Below, in pieces: positions 24,828-34,510 of a DNA stretch of 36,163 nucleotides. Source of the stretch: a marine actinobacterium MedAcidi-G2B (lineage in GTDB: Bacteria; Actinomycetota; Acidimicrobiia; Acidimicrobiales; MedAcidi-G1). The notes beneath the pieces were generated by a model, which was given only the letters and a program-made list of their open reading frames with translations, was not told where the DNA came from and did not search any database. The stretch is from positions 1 to 36,163 of the forward strand of contig JUEO01000012.1 of the NCBI GenBank assembly GCA_000817115.1, written 5' to 3'. Position numbers and translations under genes: made by a program. Each line of letters starts with the position of its first letter. The first letter of the stretch is position 1.

Positions 24828-24861
24828 TGACGTATCCTGAATAGTAGAAATACCTACGTCA
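24828..24861 (+). promoter_or_regulatory. Inverted repeat upstream of leuC, possible operator and promoter
   Basis: TGACGTA (24828-24834) and TACGTCA (24855-24861) are perfect 7-base inverted arms separated by 20 bases, in the 61-base gap before leuC. The left arm is part of TTGACG (24827-24832), a good -35-like hexamer, though no matching strong -10 is seen. AAGGA at 24863-24867 is the ribosome binding site of leuC. The arms could bind a dimeric regulator; this is inference. Confidence 0.4.
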
Positions 24862-24872
24862 TAAGGAATCAG

Positions 24873-26276
24873 ATGTCACCAAAGACGCTAAGCCAAAAAG
24901 TATGGGACCGTCATGTTGTTCATTCCAGCGATGCACAACCTGACTTACTGTTTATTGATTTGCATCTTGTCCATGAAGTCACTTCTCCGCAGGCATTTGA
25001 TGGTCTGCGCATAGCTGGCCGTGATGTTTACCGTCCTGATCTCACTATCGCAACTGAAGACCACAATGTTCCTACCGAAAATATTGATCAACCTATAGCT
25101 GATCCGATTAGTAAAACTCAGATTGAAACCTTAAGGAAGAATTGTGAAGAGTTTGGAATCAAACTCTTTCCTATGGGTGACCCCGGGCAAGGTATTGTTC
25201 ACATCATTGGACCAGAGCAAGGTCTAACCCTGCCTGGTATGACTGTGGTGTGTGGAGATAGCCACACCAGCACTCATGGCGCTTTTGGTGCTTTGGCTTT
25301 TGGCATAGGCACAAGTGAGGTAGAGCATGTATTGGCTACGCAGACTCTTCCTCAGCAAAAACCCGGCGCTTTGGCTGTAACAGTCAACGGTTCTCTTCCT
25401 GAAGGAAGCACTGCTAAGGACGTAATTCTCGCCATTATCGGAGAACTTGGAACTGGAGGAGGGATTGGCTACATCATCGAGTATCGCGGCAGCGTGATTG
25501 AGAGTCTCTCCATGGAAGGCCGTATGACTGTTTGCAACATGTCGATTGAAGCCGGCGCTAAGGCAGGACTGATTGCTCCTGACGAAACGACTTTTGAATA
25601 CCTCAAAGGACGACTGCACGCACCTGCCGGTAATGACTGGGATTCTGCTGTTGCTGATTGGCGTTCCTTGTCTACTGACAATGATGCGAAGTTTGATAAA
25701 GAAGTGATACTTAATGGAGCAGATATTGTCCCTCATGTTTCTTGGGGAACTAACCCAGGTCAAGTGATACCTATTGATCACTCAGTTCCCCATCCAGATT
25801 CTTTTGAGGACCCAGTCCAACGTGAATCTGCTGAAAGAGCCCTTGACTATATGGGTCTTTCCTCAGGAATTCAGATGCGTGACATAAAAGTCGACACGGT
25901 CTTTATCGGTTCTTGCACTAATGGCCGTATTGAGGACCTTAGAGCTGTAGCTGAGGTGGCTAGAGGTCGAAAAGTGAGCGAAGGAACACGGACCCTCGTT
26001 GTTCCAGGTTCTTGGGCAGTAAAAGCTCAAGCTGAAGAAGAAGGTATACCTCAAATATTGGAGGAAGCAGGATTTGATTGGCGTGAACCTGGTTGTTCAA
26101 TGTGTTTGGCTATGAATCCTGACAAACTTGTTGCCGGAGAGCGTTGCGCCAGCACGTCTAACAGAAACTTTGAAGGACGACAGGGTCGTGGTGGGCGAAC
26201 CCATCTCGTTTCTCCTGCTGTGGCTGCCGCTACCGCTATTGCCGGATCGTTTTCCACTCCAGAAGACTTAGATTAG
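24873..26276 (+). CDS. leuC: 3-isopropylmalate dehydratase large subunit
   Basis: LeuC with LeuD converts 2-isopropylmalate to 3-isopropylmalate in leucine synthesis. The 467-residue length is standard. The [4Fe-4S] cluster ligands are Cys348 (GSCTNGR), Cys408 and Cys411 (PGCSMC). [13 protein letters not shown] lies at 127-139, and the C-terminal [12 protein letters not shown] is conserved. AAGGA five bases before the ATG fixes the start. leuD follows after 9 bases. Confidence 0.97.
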   Translation: MSPKTLSQKVWDRHVVHSSDAQPDLLFIDLHLVHEVTSPQAFDGLRIAGRDVYRPDLTIATEDHNVPTENIDQPIADPISKTQIETLRKNCEEFGIKLFPMGDPGQGIVHIIGPEQGLTLPGMTVVCGDSHTSTHGAFGALAFGIGTSEVEHVLATQTLPQQKPGALAVTVNGSLPEGSTAKDVILAIIGELGTGGGIGYIIEYRGSVIESLSMEGRMTVCNMSIEAGAKAGLIAPDETTFEYLKGRLHAPAGNDWDSAVADWRSLSTDNDAKFDKEVILNGADIVPHVSWGTNPGQVIPIDHSVPHPDSFEDPVQRESAERALDYMGLSSGIQMRDIKVDTVFIGSCTNGRIEDLRAVAEVARGRKVSEGTRTLVVPGSWAVKAQAEEEGIPQILEEAGFDWREPGCSMCLAMNPDKLVAGERCASTSNRNFEGRQGRGGRTHLVSPAVAAATAIAGSFSTPEDLD

Positions 26277-26285
26277 GAGAAGGCC

Positions 26286-26882
26286 ATGGAAGCTATACAG
26301 ATTGTTTCTGGAACTGCAGTGCCTTTAAGACGCTCAGACGTTGACACGGACCAAATCATTCCTTCAGATTGGCTTAAGCGTGTAGAACGTACAGGGTTTG
26401 AACAGGGTCTTTTTTCTGAATGGCGTGATGACCGTAATTTTATACTTAACGATGAGCGTTATAACGACGCGGTGGTTCTTATTGGTGGACCAAACTTCGG
26501 CACTGGATCTTCACGGGAGCATGCCGTATGGGCGATTCAACAATATGGTTTTCAGGCAGTCATTTCACCAAGATTCGCTGACATATTTCGGAATAACTGT
26601 ACAAAAAATGGTTTAGTCCCAGTTCAAGTATCAAATGACGTCGGAGAAGCTTTACTTGATGCAGCAGAACAAAATCCAAATCTCGTGATAACAATTGATG
26701 TGGCTAACCTCATGCTTGAAGCCCCTGAAGCTTCTATTGAATGTTCGTTTCCTTTAGAACCGTCTACTCAAGAACGTTTCTTGGAAGGCCTTGACGACAT
26801 TGGATTGAGTTTACGATTCACTCAGGAAATAAAGGATTACGAGATAACGCGACCTGCGTGGCTACCAACTACAAAAAAATAA
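26286..26882 (+). CDS. leuD: 3-isopropylmalate dehydratase small subunit
   Basis: The 198-residue swivel-domain subunit partners LeuC. It shows RSDVDTDQIIPSDWLK near the N-terminus, GPNFGTGSSREHAVWAI (the active-site Ser/Arg loop), and FADIFRNNCTKNGLVP. The ribosome binding site GGAGAAGG lies just before the ATG. No leuB is found in this window. The 70 bases downstream (26883-26952) hold only a weak 6-bp hairpin without a T tract. Confidence 0.97.
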   Translation: MEAIQIVSGTAVPLRRSDVDTDQIIPSDWLKRVERTGFEQGLFSEWRDDRNFILNDERYNDAVVLIGGPNFGTGSSREHAVWAIQQYGFQAVISPRFADIFRNNCTKNGLVPVQVSNDVGEALLDAAEQNPNLVITIDVANLMLEAPEASIECSFPLEPSTQERFLEGLDDIGLSLRFTQEIKDYEITRPAWLPTTKK

Positions 26883-26952
26883 ATTTTAGTGATCTGGGAA
26901 CTAACCAGGTTCGACCGACGTCTGAACTAGAAACAACTAGTCTGGAGCCATC

Positions 26953-29178
26953 ATGAAGAAAATTCTTTCTCTCATCTTATTTGCCGCATTATTCGCTGGA
27001 GGTTGCAGCAAAACCCCCTCACCGGGAACTTCAAGCACTACAACTACTTTGCAGAATGTCAATCTTGACGATGTTGAGTTTGTTTCAGCTCTTGTGTCTT
27101 TCACCACCTGTGATGAGTTGCTCTCCTACCTTAAAGAGCAAGCCGTTGCCAGAGTAGGTCCTTACGGGCTTGACGCCGGAGGCTGGTATGGGCCTATCGG
27201 TATTCTCCGTATGGAAGAAGGCATGATGATGGCTGAACCAGAAATGGCGCTTGCCACAGATAGCGATGCCTCAATGGCTGAAGGTGTTGACTATTCCGGA
27301 ACGAACGTTCAAGAAGTCGGAATCGACGAACCAGACATAATCAAAACTGATGGAAGCAGAATTTTGGTTCTCAGCGATAACGAATTCCATTTCATAGATG
27401 TATCTGGAACCACCCCAGAATTAAAGGATTCTCTTTCATTTGATGGGCATTGGCCAAGAGAGATTCTTTTCTCAGGAGATCGGGCTTTTGTTCTTGCTTC
27501 TTCAGACATAGAAACAATTTATTATGAAGATGTAGCCGATGAATCTGCGGATATCGCTCCAGGGTATGGCGGTTATTGGAGGAATTTATCGAGCATTATT
27601 GAAATTGACCTTTCAAATCCATATGAACTCTCTATCGTCAACACTCTTACTTTGGATGGAAGTTATGTGAGCGCACGTGTGGTCAACGGAGTCGCTCGTA
27701 TCGTGATGTCCACTCCAATGAACCAACTTCCTTTCGTTTACCCTCAAAATGAAGCTGGAGAAGAAAATGCTGAAAAATTCAACAAAGAAATTATTTCAGG
27801 AACAACTTTAGAAGATTGGCTTCCCGGCTACTTTTTTGAAAGTTCTAATGGGACTTCTTCACAGGGACTAATAGCAGATTGCTCTAATATCCATTACCCC
27901 ACTGAATTCGCCGGGTTCTCAACTTTGTCTGTAGTGACAGTAGGTCTTGATTCTTCGCTTGAAACGCCAGACGCAACCGCTGTTTTAGCTGATGGTCAAA
28001 CGGTTTATGCAAGTAATTCGAATCTTTATGTAGCAACCACAAGCTACCTTGACCCGATTCTTTTCGAAAACGATGAAAGTCTTTGGGAAGATGCTTCAGA
28101 CAACTATGCAACATCGATTCATCAATTTGATGTCTCTGATTCAGATGCTACAACTTATATGGCGTCAGGTTCTGTGGATGGCCATCTACTAAACCAGTTC
28201 GCTATGTCTGAACACGAGGGGCATTTAAGAGTTGCAACCACTCTTGGAGGGCCATGGGGTTTCAGAGACGACAGCGAGTCAAAAGTTTCCGTTTTAGTTC
28301 GCAACGGGTCAGACCTTGAAATTATTGGTGAAGTAGGCGACATGGGTCGAGGGGAACGCATTTTCTCTGTTCGATTCGTTGGAGATACCGGTTACATTGT
28401 GACGTTCCGCCAAACTGACCCGTTCTACACTGTTGATCTTTCAGAACCCTCTAATCCAGTGGTTCGCGGAGAACTGAAGATAACTGGATACAGCGGTTAC
28501 CTTCACCCATTGAGTGATGACCTTGTCTTAGGAATTGGCCAGGACGCTACCGACACTGGTCAAACTACAGGCGCAAAAGTGACTCTTTTTGATGTATCAA
28601 ACCTAGACCAACCTGTCGCTCTGGATTCTTGGATTACTTCTGGTGGATCTTCAGCAGTTGAATGGGATCATCGATCTTTTCTCTGGTGGCCAGCTAGTGA
28701 ATTAGCAGTATTGCCATTCAACGACTGGTACTCGAACTTCTCCGGCGCAGTAGCTCTACGTATCAGTGATGGAACAATCACTGAAGTAGGTCGAATAGAT
28801 CACCAAGATGAGAGCTCAGATCCTGTTGATCCTGTTTGTGACTTGGTTGATGAAGAAATCTTGGCTGAATTTCTTGGAAGCGCCGATGGGCGTACAGCCA
28901 TGCTGTGTGAAGCTGATACCTATCCTGAAATGGATGGCCATTGGTGTGAGTATTATCCTTCCGATCTGGCGGCTGTTTGGGCTGAAGAGGAAGGTTTCGG
29001 AAGCGACATTGTTCCTGAAAATAAGATGATCACTATCTGTCATCCCGAAGAATATGTTTGGATGCCGCAGATTGAACGCACTTTAATTATTGGCGAGCAA
29101 CTCTGGTCTTACAGCTTTGATCGCCTTCAATCAAACGACCTTGGTTCTTTAGAGCGTTTGCAAGTGGTCAAACTTTAG
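26953..29178 (+). CDS. Beta-propeller domain lipoprotein, function unknown
   Basis: The 741-residue secreted lipoprotein has lipobox FAGGC (Cys18) and a Thr/Ser linker. The sequence TNVQEVGIDEPDIIKTDG (117-134) is the signature opening of the secreted beta-propeller family found in archaea and actinobacteria. Repeating blades follow (ILVLSDNEFHFIDVS, VSVLVRNGSDLEIIGEVGD and similar) to about residue 620. A short Cys-containing insert sits near the C-terminus (PVCDLVDEE, MLCEAD, HWCEYYP). GGAG five bases before the ATG supports the start. No biochemical role is established for the family. It sits between leuD and leuA, convergent with leuA (13-base gap, no terminator seen), and is probably unrelated to leucine synthesis. 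Confidence 0.8.
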   Translation: MKKILSLILFAALFAGGCSKTPSPGTSSTTTTLQNVNLDDVEFVSALVSFTTCDELLSYLKEQAVARVGPYGLDAGGWYGPIGILRMEEGMMMAEPEMALATDSDASMAEGVDYSGTNVQEVGIDEPDIIKTDGSRILVLSDNEFHFIDVSGTTPELKDSLSFDGHWPREILFSGDRAFVLASSDIETIYYEDVADESADIAPGYGGYWRNLSSIIEIDLSNPYELSIVNTLTLDGSYVSARVVNGVARIVMSTPMNQLPFVYPQNEAGEENAEKFNKEIISGTTLEDWLPGYFFESSNGTSSQGLIADCSNIHYPTEFAGFSTLSVVTVGLDSSLETPDATAVLADGQTVYASNSNLYVATTSYLDPILFENDESLWEDASDNYATSIHQFDVSDSDATTYMASGSVDGHLLNQFAMSEHEGHLRVATTLGGPWGFRDDSESKVSVLVRNGSDLEIIGEVGDMGRGERIFSVRFVGDTGYIVTFRQTDPFYTVDLSEPSNPVVRGELKITGYSGYLHPLSDDLVLGIGQDATDTGQTTGAKVTLFDVSNLDQPVALDSWITSGGSSAVEWDHRSFLWWPASELAVLPFNDWYSNFSGAVALRISDGTITEVGRIDHQDESSDPVDPVCDLVDEEILAEFLGSADGRTAMLCEADTYPEMDGHWCEYYPSDLAAVWAEEEGFGSDIVPENKMITICHPEEYVWMPQIERTLIIGEQLWSYSFDRLQSNDLGSLERLQVVKL

Positions 29179-29191
29179 TTTTTAAGTTCTA

Positions 29192-30766
29192 CTATCCGAT
29201 ATGTCCAGGGCGTTCAATTGCATTGGGATCGTCTCCCGTGGAACGGATATGCGCAACCTTATTGAGAGCAGCAATAAAAGCACGTGCGGAAGCTTCAACC
29301 ACGTCAGTGGACAGTCCGCGTCCAGCTACTTTTAAACCGTCTTCACTCACAAAAGACAATGTGACATCGGCTAGAGCATCAACTCCACCTGTCACCGACA
29401 TAACGGAATAATCAGTAAGTCGACCCTCTACCCCTGTGGCTTTCTTGATGGCGGTACAACTCGCATCAACCATGCCGTCTCCTTCTGAAGAGATGCTTAT
29501 TAATTCGCCTGAAACTTTTATTTCCAAATCAGCTGAGGGGGTTGTGGAACTTCCACCGCGAGCAGAAATACTCACAAATTCATATGCATGATCTACCTTT
29601 CCGCCCATTTCTTCGACTACCAATGCTTCAAGGTCTGCGTCGGTGAGTTGTACTTTGCGATCTGCCAATTCTTTGAAACGAGTAAAGGCCGCATTTAAAG
29701 CATCACCTTTGATATCGATACCCAACTTTTCGAGAGTGTCTTTGAACGCTGCCCTGCCGGAATGTTTTCCAAGCACTATCTGGCTTTCTCCTTGACCTAC
29801 CGCTGCTGGATCCATGATTTCATAAGTAGTTCGTTCATTAAGAACTCCATGTTGATGTATGCCCGCTTCGTGGGCGAAAGCATTTCTACCTACTACGGCT
29901 TTATTGAACTGAACTGGATATCCAGTCAAGCGACTAACAATTCGACTAGCTCTCGCTAGTTCTTCGGTTCGTATATCTACATCAATGCCGGTGTAAATAT
30001 CTGGTCGCGTATTTACTGCCATAACGATTTCTTCCATCGCAGCATTTCCGGCTCGTTCACCAATGCCATTAATGGTGCATTCAACCTGACGAGCTCCGGC
30101 TCCTACGGCTGCAAGAGAATTCGCGACCGCTAGTCCTAAATCGTTATGACAATGTGTGCTGATGATGTAATCGCCTGTCACGCGCTCACGTATGTCTTTT
30201 ATTCGCTGCGCCCATTCCATTGGAGTTGCAAACCCGACTGTGTCTGGAATGTTAAGTGTCCCGGCTCCGTTGTCTACAGCTGCTTGAAGAACATCACACA
30301 TGAAATCAAATTCAGATCGAGATGCATCTTCTGGGCTAAATTCCACATCTTCGGTGTATTCTCGAGCTCGAGCTACTGCTGAAGAAGCTTCTTTGAGTAC
30401 TTGTTCGGGAGTCATACGTAATTTATGTTCCATATGAGTAGGGCTTGTAGCGATAAATGTATGAATTCGTCGTTTTTCTGCAGGTTCGATCGCTTCCCAG
30501 CAGCGATCAATATCTTTATGGGCGGTACGAGAAAGTCCGCAAATAACCGGTCCTTTTACTGTGGAGGCAATGGCATGCACCGCATCAAAGTCTCCTTGGC
30601 TAGCGATAGGAAAACCGGCTTCAATGTAGTCAACCCCTAGACGCGCGAGTTGTTCAGCTATCTCTAGTTTCTCTCCGACATCTAAAGAAATACCTGGTGA
30701 CTGTTCGCCGTCTCGTAAAGTCGTATCGAAGATAACGACTCGTTCTGGGGAATTGGAGTTTTCCAT
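29192..30766 (-). CDS. leuA: 2-isopropylmalate synthase
   Basis: This enzyme condenses acetyl-CoA with 2-oxoisovalerate, the committed step to leucine. The 524-residue length fits the common bacterial form. DTTLRDGEQSPG is at 14-25, the metal-binding HCHNDLG at 205-211, and GIGERAGN at 234-241. The C-terminal regulatory domain that binds leucine as feedback inhibitor begins near 395. AGGAG upstream of the ATG is a strong ribosome binding site. Transcription is probably controlled by the attenuator upstream (30827-30927). Confidence 0.97.
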   Translation of the reverse strand: MENSNSPERVVIFDTTLRDGEQSPGISLDVGEKLEIAEQLARLGVDYIEAGFPIASQGDFDAVHAIASTVKGPVICGLSRTAHKDIDRCWEAIEPAEKRRIHTFIATSPTHMEHKLRMTPEQVLKEASSAVARAREYTEDVEFSPEDASRSEFDFMCDVLQAAVDNGAGTLNIPDTVGFATPMEWAQRIKDIRERVTGDYIISTHCHNDLGLAVANSLAAVGAGARQVECTINGIGERAGNAAMEEIVMAVNTRPDIYTGIDVDIRTEELARASRIVSRLTGYPVQFNKAVVGRNAFAHEAGIHQHGVLNERTTYEIMDPAAVGQGESQIVLGKHSGRAAFKDTLEKLGIDIKGDALNAAFTRFKELADRKVQLTDADLEALVVEEMGGKVDHAYEFVSISARGGSSTTPSADLEIKVSGELISISSEGDGMVDASCTAIKKATGVEGRLTDYSVMSVTGGVDALADVTLSFVSEDGLKVAGRGLSTDVVEASARAFIAALNKVAHIRSTGDDPNAIERPGHIG

Positions 30767-30821
30767 TTTTGCTCCTGTTGTTGTTTTGGTTGTTCAGTTC
30801 CTTGATTTCTTGCTGAAAACT

Positions 30822-30850
30822 AAAAAACCTCCTGTTTTTGAACAGGAGGT
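30822..30850 (-). terminator. Intrinsic terminator (attenuator) in the leuA leader
   Basis: On the minus strand ACCTCCTGTT (30850-30841) pairs perfectly with AACAGGAGGT (30836-30827) around a 4-base loop. Six T residues follow directly (30827-30822). This 10-bp hairpin with a T tract stands between the Leu-rich leader peptide and leuA, which is the layout of an amino-acid attenuator. A competing helix AACGC/GCGTT is present upstream (about 30854-30876), but I could not settle the exact antiterminator. Confidence 0.88.
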
Positions 30851-30878
30851 GGACAAACGCGATATGTAGGCGTTCGCC

Positions 30879-30914
30879 CTAAGTTAGCAAGAGAAGGTCA
30901 AAGTCCTGATACAT
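30879..30914 (-). CDS. leuL: Leucine attenuator leader peptide
   Basis: On the minus strand ATG (30914-30912) opens an 11-codon frame encoding MYQDFDLLLLT and stopping at TAG (30881-30879). Four consecutive leucine codons (CTT CTC TTG CTA) precede the last Thr. An earlier in-frame ATG at 30923-30921 would add three residues, but it overlaps the probable -10 box, so the second ATG is preferred and the peptide would be translated from a leaderless end. Ribosome stalling at the Leu codons when Leu-tRNA is scarce would favour read-through into leuA. Confidence 0.85.
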   Translation of the reverse strand: MYQDFDLLLLT

Positions 30915-30921
30915 GTTGATC

Positions 30922-30927
30922 ATTCTA
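30922..30927 (-). promoter_or_regulatory. Putative -10 box (TAGAAT) of the leuL-leuA transcript
   Basis: On the minus strand TAGAAT ends 7 nt before the leader-peptide ATG at 30914, so the transcript would begin at or beside that ATG. TTGCAA at 30952-30947 could serve as a -35 box with a 19-base spacer. Confidence 0.5.
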
Positions 30928-30956
30928 ACCCGATTGGCTCCACTGTTTGCAACCTG

Positions 30957-32855
30957 TTAATTGATCGTCAACGAAGGCAGCGAGTCTTCAGGAGTGAAAT
31001 CAAACTGATTGGCAAAGAAAGAAAGTTCTGCTTGGAGTGCCCTTATCTGATTCTCAGCCTTCCTGAATCCATGACCTTCGTCTGGAAATTCTAAAAGAGC
31101 GAAGGGAAGATCCTTCTTTTTTAAAGCTTCAGCCATCATGTGTGCTTGATTAGGGGGAACGATCGGGTCTAATGATCCTTGAAGTAATAACAAGGGGGTG
31201 TTGAGTTGATCCGTATGTTTTATCGGTGATCGAGATTCGTAAATGTCTTTAGATTCAGGCCAAGGTCCTATTAGACGATCCAAGTATCTTGCTTCAAATT
31301 TATGTGTGTCTTTAGCTAGAGCCTCTAAGTCCGCTACCCCGTAACGGCTTGCTCCCGCAGAGAAAATATTATGAAAGGTTAGGGCAGCCAGAACGGTGAA
31401 CCCTCCAGCGCTTCCACCTTTGATCGCTAAACGATTTTGGTCAACTCGTTTTTGTTCAACAAGATGCTCAGCGATCGCTACACAGTCTGCTACATCTAAA
31501 ATTCCCCAACTGTCATGAAGGCGGTGTCTGTACTCTCGGCCGTAACCTGTTGAACCACGATAGTCAACATCGGCGACGCAAAATCCTCGACTTGTCCACC
31601 ATGCAATCGAAAGTTGAAGTTGTGTTCGGGCAGCACCAGTGGGTCCTCCATGAGCGAGAACAATAAGAGGTGGCAACTCTTTATCTGGAACCTGGAATTC
31701 AGGATTTGTTGGAACATACACCTGCGCCCATGCGGTTTCACCTTCGGACGTCGGAAATTCCAATAATTCTGGCTGCGGAAACCATTCTGGTTTTAATCCT
31801 AAATCTCGAGGAGAGGAACACACCGTTTGGTCACTGCTTGTGATTTGCACCACTGCTGGTTCTTCCACATATGAGGCAACAACAGCTGCTACACCGTCAA
31901 CTGTAGAAGCCAAAGATCCAATACTCGTCGCTTCTAAATGTATTCCACTTACAGAACCATCTTCTTCTAAAACTGCTAAATAGTCCTTTCCTGATTTTGA
32001 GTACGCAAACCAAATGCTTTCTTCTAGAAATACATAGCGGCTTAATCCAAATACCCATTGTGGCGTTGCTATTTCAAAATTTCCAAAAGTGAGTTGGATG
32101 AACTCCTTGTCTTCAAGCCTGTAGAGATGCCACCAATTATCTCGGTCTGTTACAACGTGAAGTTGACCTCGCGGACTCCATGAAGGCTGAAAAAAAGATT
32201 CTTTTGTTGAGCCAATACGTTCTTCGTTTGATATTTCTCCATCTTGAAAGTCTGCTACCCAAAGTTCTGTATTATCCCATGGCATATTTGGATGATTCCA
32301 TTGGATCCAACACAATTGCTTTCCATTTGGAGAAATCGTTGGACTGGAAAAAAAATCTGCATCTAAGGCAAGTTGATTAACTTGTTGTGTTCCATGCAGG
32401 GAGACAGCAACGAGGCTATTAGCAGGTTCACCATTAGTCTCTGAGTGTTTTTCCTGCACACAAATAAACCAGTCGCCATCAGGTGTAGGTGTCCCATTTG
32501 CGTAGCGTAACCCTCTACTAATTTCTGGTTCGGGAGTCAGGATAGTACTTTGACCATCTTGACTGAGTTTGTAGAGTCGTTGATCTTCATAATTGCTGTA
32601 GATCAAATCATCCGATGCCACAGACCACGCTCCTCCCCCATACTCATGGACGAGAGTGCGTACATTAATATTTTCAGGAACAACGTCTACGCCATCTCGG
32701 ACTATGACAACACGCCCTCCTTCATTAGGGCGTGACTCAGACCACCAAATACCGCTTTCTGTAACAACCACTTCACCAAAGCCGACTGCTCCAGAAACTA
32801 CAAGATCAGCGGTTATAGGAGATTTCCAAGAACCACAGGACGCTACTTTACTCAC
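30957..32855 (-). CDS. Prolyl oligopeptidase family (S9) serine peptidase, acylaminoacyl-peptidase-like
   Basis: Residues 1 to about 380 form an N-terminal beta-propeller. The remainder is an alpha/beta hydrolase with HGGPTG (oxyanion region), GGSAGG holding nucleophile Ser482, Asp563 in QGSLDPIVPP, and His595 in DEGHGF. No signal peptide is present, so it is cytosolic. It probably cleaves short peptides. The start is a GTG with AGG close upstream, 4 bases after the aminotransferase stop, indicating co-transcription. The exact specificity (dipeptidyl or acylaminoacyl) cannot be read from sequence. Confidence 0.92.
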   Translation of the reverse strand: MSKVASCGSWKSPITADLVVSGAVGFGEVVVTESGIWWSESRPNEGGRVVIVRDGVDVVPENINVRTLVHEYGGGAWSVASDDLIYSNYEDQRLYKLSQDGQSTILTPEPEISRGLRYANGTPTPDGDWFICVQEKHSETNGEPANSLVAVSLHGTQQVNQLALDADFFSSPTISPNGKQLCWIQWNHPNMPWDNTELWVADFQDGEISNEERIGSTKESFFQPSWSPRGQLHVVTDRDNWWHLYRLEDKEFIQLTFGNFEIATPQWVFGLSRYVFLEESIWFAYSKSGKDYLAVLEEDGSVSGIHLEATSIGSLASTVDGVAAVVASYVEEPAVVQITSSDQTVCSSPRDLGLKPEWFPQPELLEFPTSEGETAWAQVYVPTNPEFQVPDKELPPLIVLAHGGPTGAARTQLQLSIAWWTSRGFCVADVDYRGSTGYGREYRHRLHDSWGILDVADCVAIAEHLVEQKRVDQNRLAIKGGSAGGFTVLAALTFHNIFSAGASRYGVADLEALAKDTHKFEARYLDRLIGPWPESKDIYESRSPIKHTDQLNTPLLLLQGSLDPIVPPNQAHMMAEALKKKDLPFALLEFPDEGHGFRKAENQIRALQAELSFFANQFDFTPEDSLPSLTIN

Positions 32856-32859
32856 TCGC

Positions 32860-34059
32860 CTAGTTGCTAAGAAGTTGAGAAATACGATTTATTCCTTCAA
32901 CTAAATCATCATCGCCTAAAGCGAAAGAGAGTCGAGCGTAGCCGGGGGTTCCAAAAGCTTCACCGGGAACAATCGCTACTTGCGCTTGATCTAAAATGAT
33001 TCCCGCAAGTTCACTAGTGGATTGGGCAACTTTTCCTCCTATGTCTTTACCAAGGAATGCAGTTAAATCAGGGTAAGCATAGAAAGCTCCTTGAGGTGCA
33101 ATGACTTGCACTCCGTCAATTTGTCGCAGCATCTTAGTCATAGTTTGTCGCCGACGATCAAATGCTGATCTCATTTCTTCCACTGCCAAGAGATCTCCTG
33201 AAACCGCAGCAAGAGCAGCTTGCTGCGAAACATTAGCGACGTTGCTTGTGGCATGAGATTGTAAATTTGTGGCTGCTTTTATCGCATCTTCCGGGCCGAT
33301 CATCCAGCCGACCCGCCATCCTGTCATCGCATAAGTCTTCGCTACTCCATTTACGATCAAGCAGGAATCAGCGAGTTCTGGCACGAGTGAGCGAATTGAA
33401 TAGTGCTCATGATCGTCGTAGGTCAAATGTTCATATATTTCATCCGCAATAACCCATATATTGTTTTCGACACACCATCGTCCGATAGCTTCCATTTCTT
33501 CCTTTGGATATACCGATCCTGTGGGGTTTGAAGGAGAGACAAACATCAAAGCTTTTGTTTTTTCTGTCCTAGCTGCTTCTAGCTGATCCACTGTGACTCT
33601 AAATGCATTAGAGATATCTGTCATTAGTGGAATTGTTTTACCCCCAGCTAACGCAATTGACTCTGGGTAAGTAGTCCAATAAGGGGCAGGCAACAGTACT
33701 TCATCCCCTGGGTCTAACAGAACAGCGCAAGAATTATAAACGGCATGCTTTCCTCCGTTGGTGACAAGTATTTGCGAAATCTCTGGACGCCACTTTGAAT
33801 CACGTTCTGTTTTTTCTACTAAAGCTTCTTTCAAAGCTGGTATGCCGCCAGCTGGCGTGTACTTGTGTGATGCAGGATTATTACAGGCTTCAACCGCAGC
33901 TTCAACAATATGCTCCGGTGTAGCGAAATCTGGTTCGCCAGCACCAAAACCGATTACAGGTTCACCCGCTGCTTTTAAAGCCTTCGCCTTCTTGTCAACA
34001 GCCATTGTGGCTGATTCAGCTATAGCTCCGATGCGTTTAGATAATCGTGATGTACTCAT
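32860..34059 (-). CDS. Aspartate aminotransferase, class I (AspB/AspC type)
   Basis: This PLP enzyme interconverts aspartate and 2-oxoglutarate with oxaloacetate and glutamate. In 399 residues one sees GAGEPDF at 39-45, SPSNPTG at 175-181, [10 protein letters not shown] at 206-215, and [14 protein letters not shown] with Schiff-base Lys241. A C-terminal ARLSFA segment carries the carboxylate-binding Arg. GGAG five bases before the ATG supports the start. Related enzymes may accept prephenate or aromatic substrates, so specificity is not absolute. Confidence 0.93.
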   Translation of the reverse strand: MSTSRLSKRIGAIAESATMAVDKKAKALKAAGEPVIGFGAGEPDFATPEHIVEAAVEACNNPASHKYTPAGGIPALKEALVEKTERDSKWRPEISQILVTNGGKHAVYNSCAVLLDPGDEVLLPAPYWTTYPESIALAGGKTIPLMTDISNAFRVTVDQLEAARTEKTKALMFVSPSNPTGSVYPKEEMEAIGRWCVENNIWVIADEIYEHLTYDDHEHYSIRSLVPELADSCLIVNGVAKTYAMTGWRVGWMIGPEDAIKAATNLQSHATSNVANVSQQAALAAVSGDLLAVEEMRSAFDRRRQTMTKMLRQIDGVQVIAPQGAFYAYPDLTAFLGKDIGGKVAQSTSELAGIILDQAQVAIVPGEAFGTPGYARLSFALGDDDLVEGINRISQLLSN

Positions 34060-34129
34060 AGGGCTCCATTAAATAGATGCTGTATATGCATACTGCCATT
34101 TTTTTACCTTCTCCACAGATTTATTTACA

Positions 34130-34504
34130 TCAATTGCAGGCTTCGAGGTACGGAGCTAAGAAATCTTGGGCTAAGTCTCCGCTGGCTTTGATTTCTAAGT
34201 CAACATACATTGAGCATGCTTGTAGTCGAAGCTGATCTTTCCCACAACCTAATGCTGTTGCTTGATTATCGAATTCTTCTACTCTCATCAGATAATCAAT
34301 TGGGGCGAGAGGCTCTTCGGGATTAGCGGCTTCTAACTCTTCTAGTGTTTGACCCTCTAATCTTTCTAACACCCGTTCAGCAACAACTCTTCCTGCTTCC
34401 ACCAGTTCTGTACAATCCTTCGCTTGAGTTGGGTCAGATATTGATCGAGATGAGCAAGAAGTTATCACTAAAGCCATTACGAAAAGAGTTGATACAAACT
34501 TCAC
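34130..34504 (-). CDS. Small Cys-rich secreted lipoprotein, function unknown
   Basis: The 124-residue product has a signal peptide with lipobox ITSC (Cys17) and a mostly helical, acidic mature part with four further cysteines (31, 87, 97, 123) that could form two disulfides. The family was not recognised. The start is a GTG with no Shine-Dalgarno sequence; TAAGTT ends 6 nt upstream, pointing to leaderless transcription and an independent promoter. Confidence 0.7.
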   Translation of the reverse strand: MKFVSTLFVMALVITSCSSRSISDPTQAKDCTELVEAGRVVAERVLERLEGQTLEELEAANPEEPLAPIDYLMRVEEFDNQATALGCGKDQLRLQACSMYVDLEIKASGDLAQDFLAPYLEACN

Positions 34505-34510
34505 ATAAGC

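Noticed and set aside
26883-26952. Hairpin and repeated CTAG-containing words after leuD.
   Set aside because: The stem is about six pairs with a wobble and no T tract; the CTAG words are short and could be chance.
34079-34105. A small hairpin followed by seven T on the plus strand, between the small lipoprotein and the aminotransferase gene.
   Set aside because: Both flanking genes are on the minus strand, so a plus-strand terminator would serve no known transcript, and the stem is only six pairs with a mismatch.
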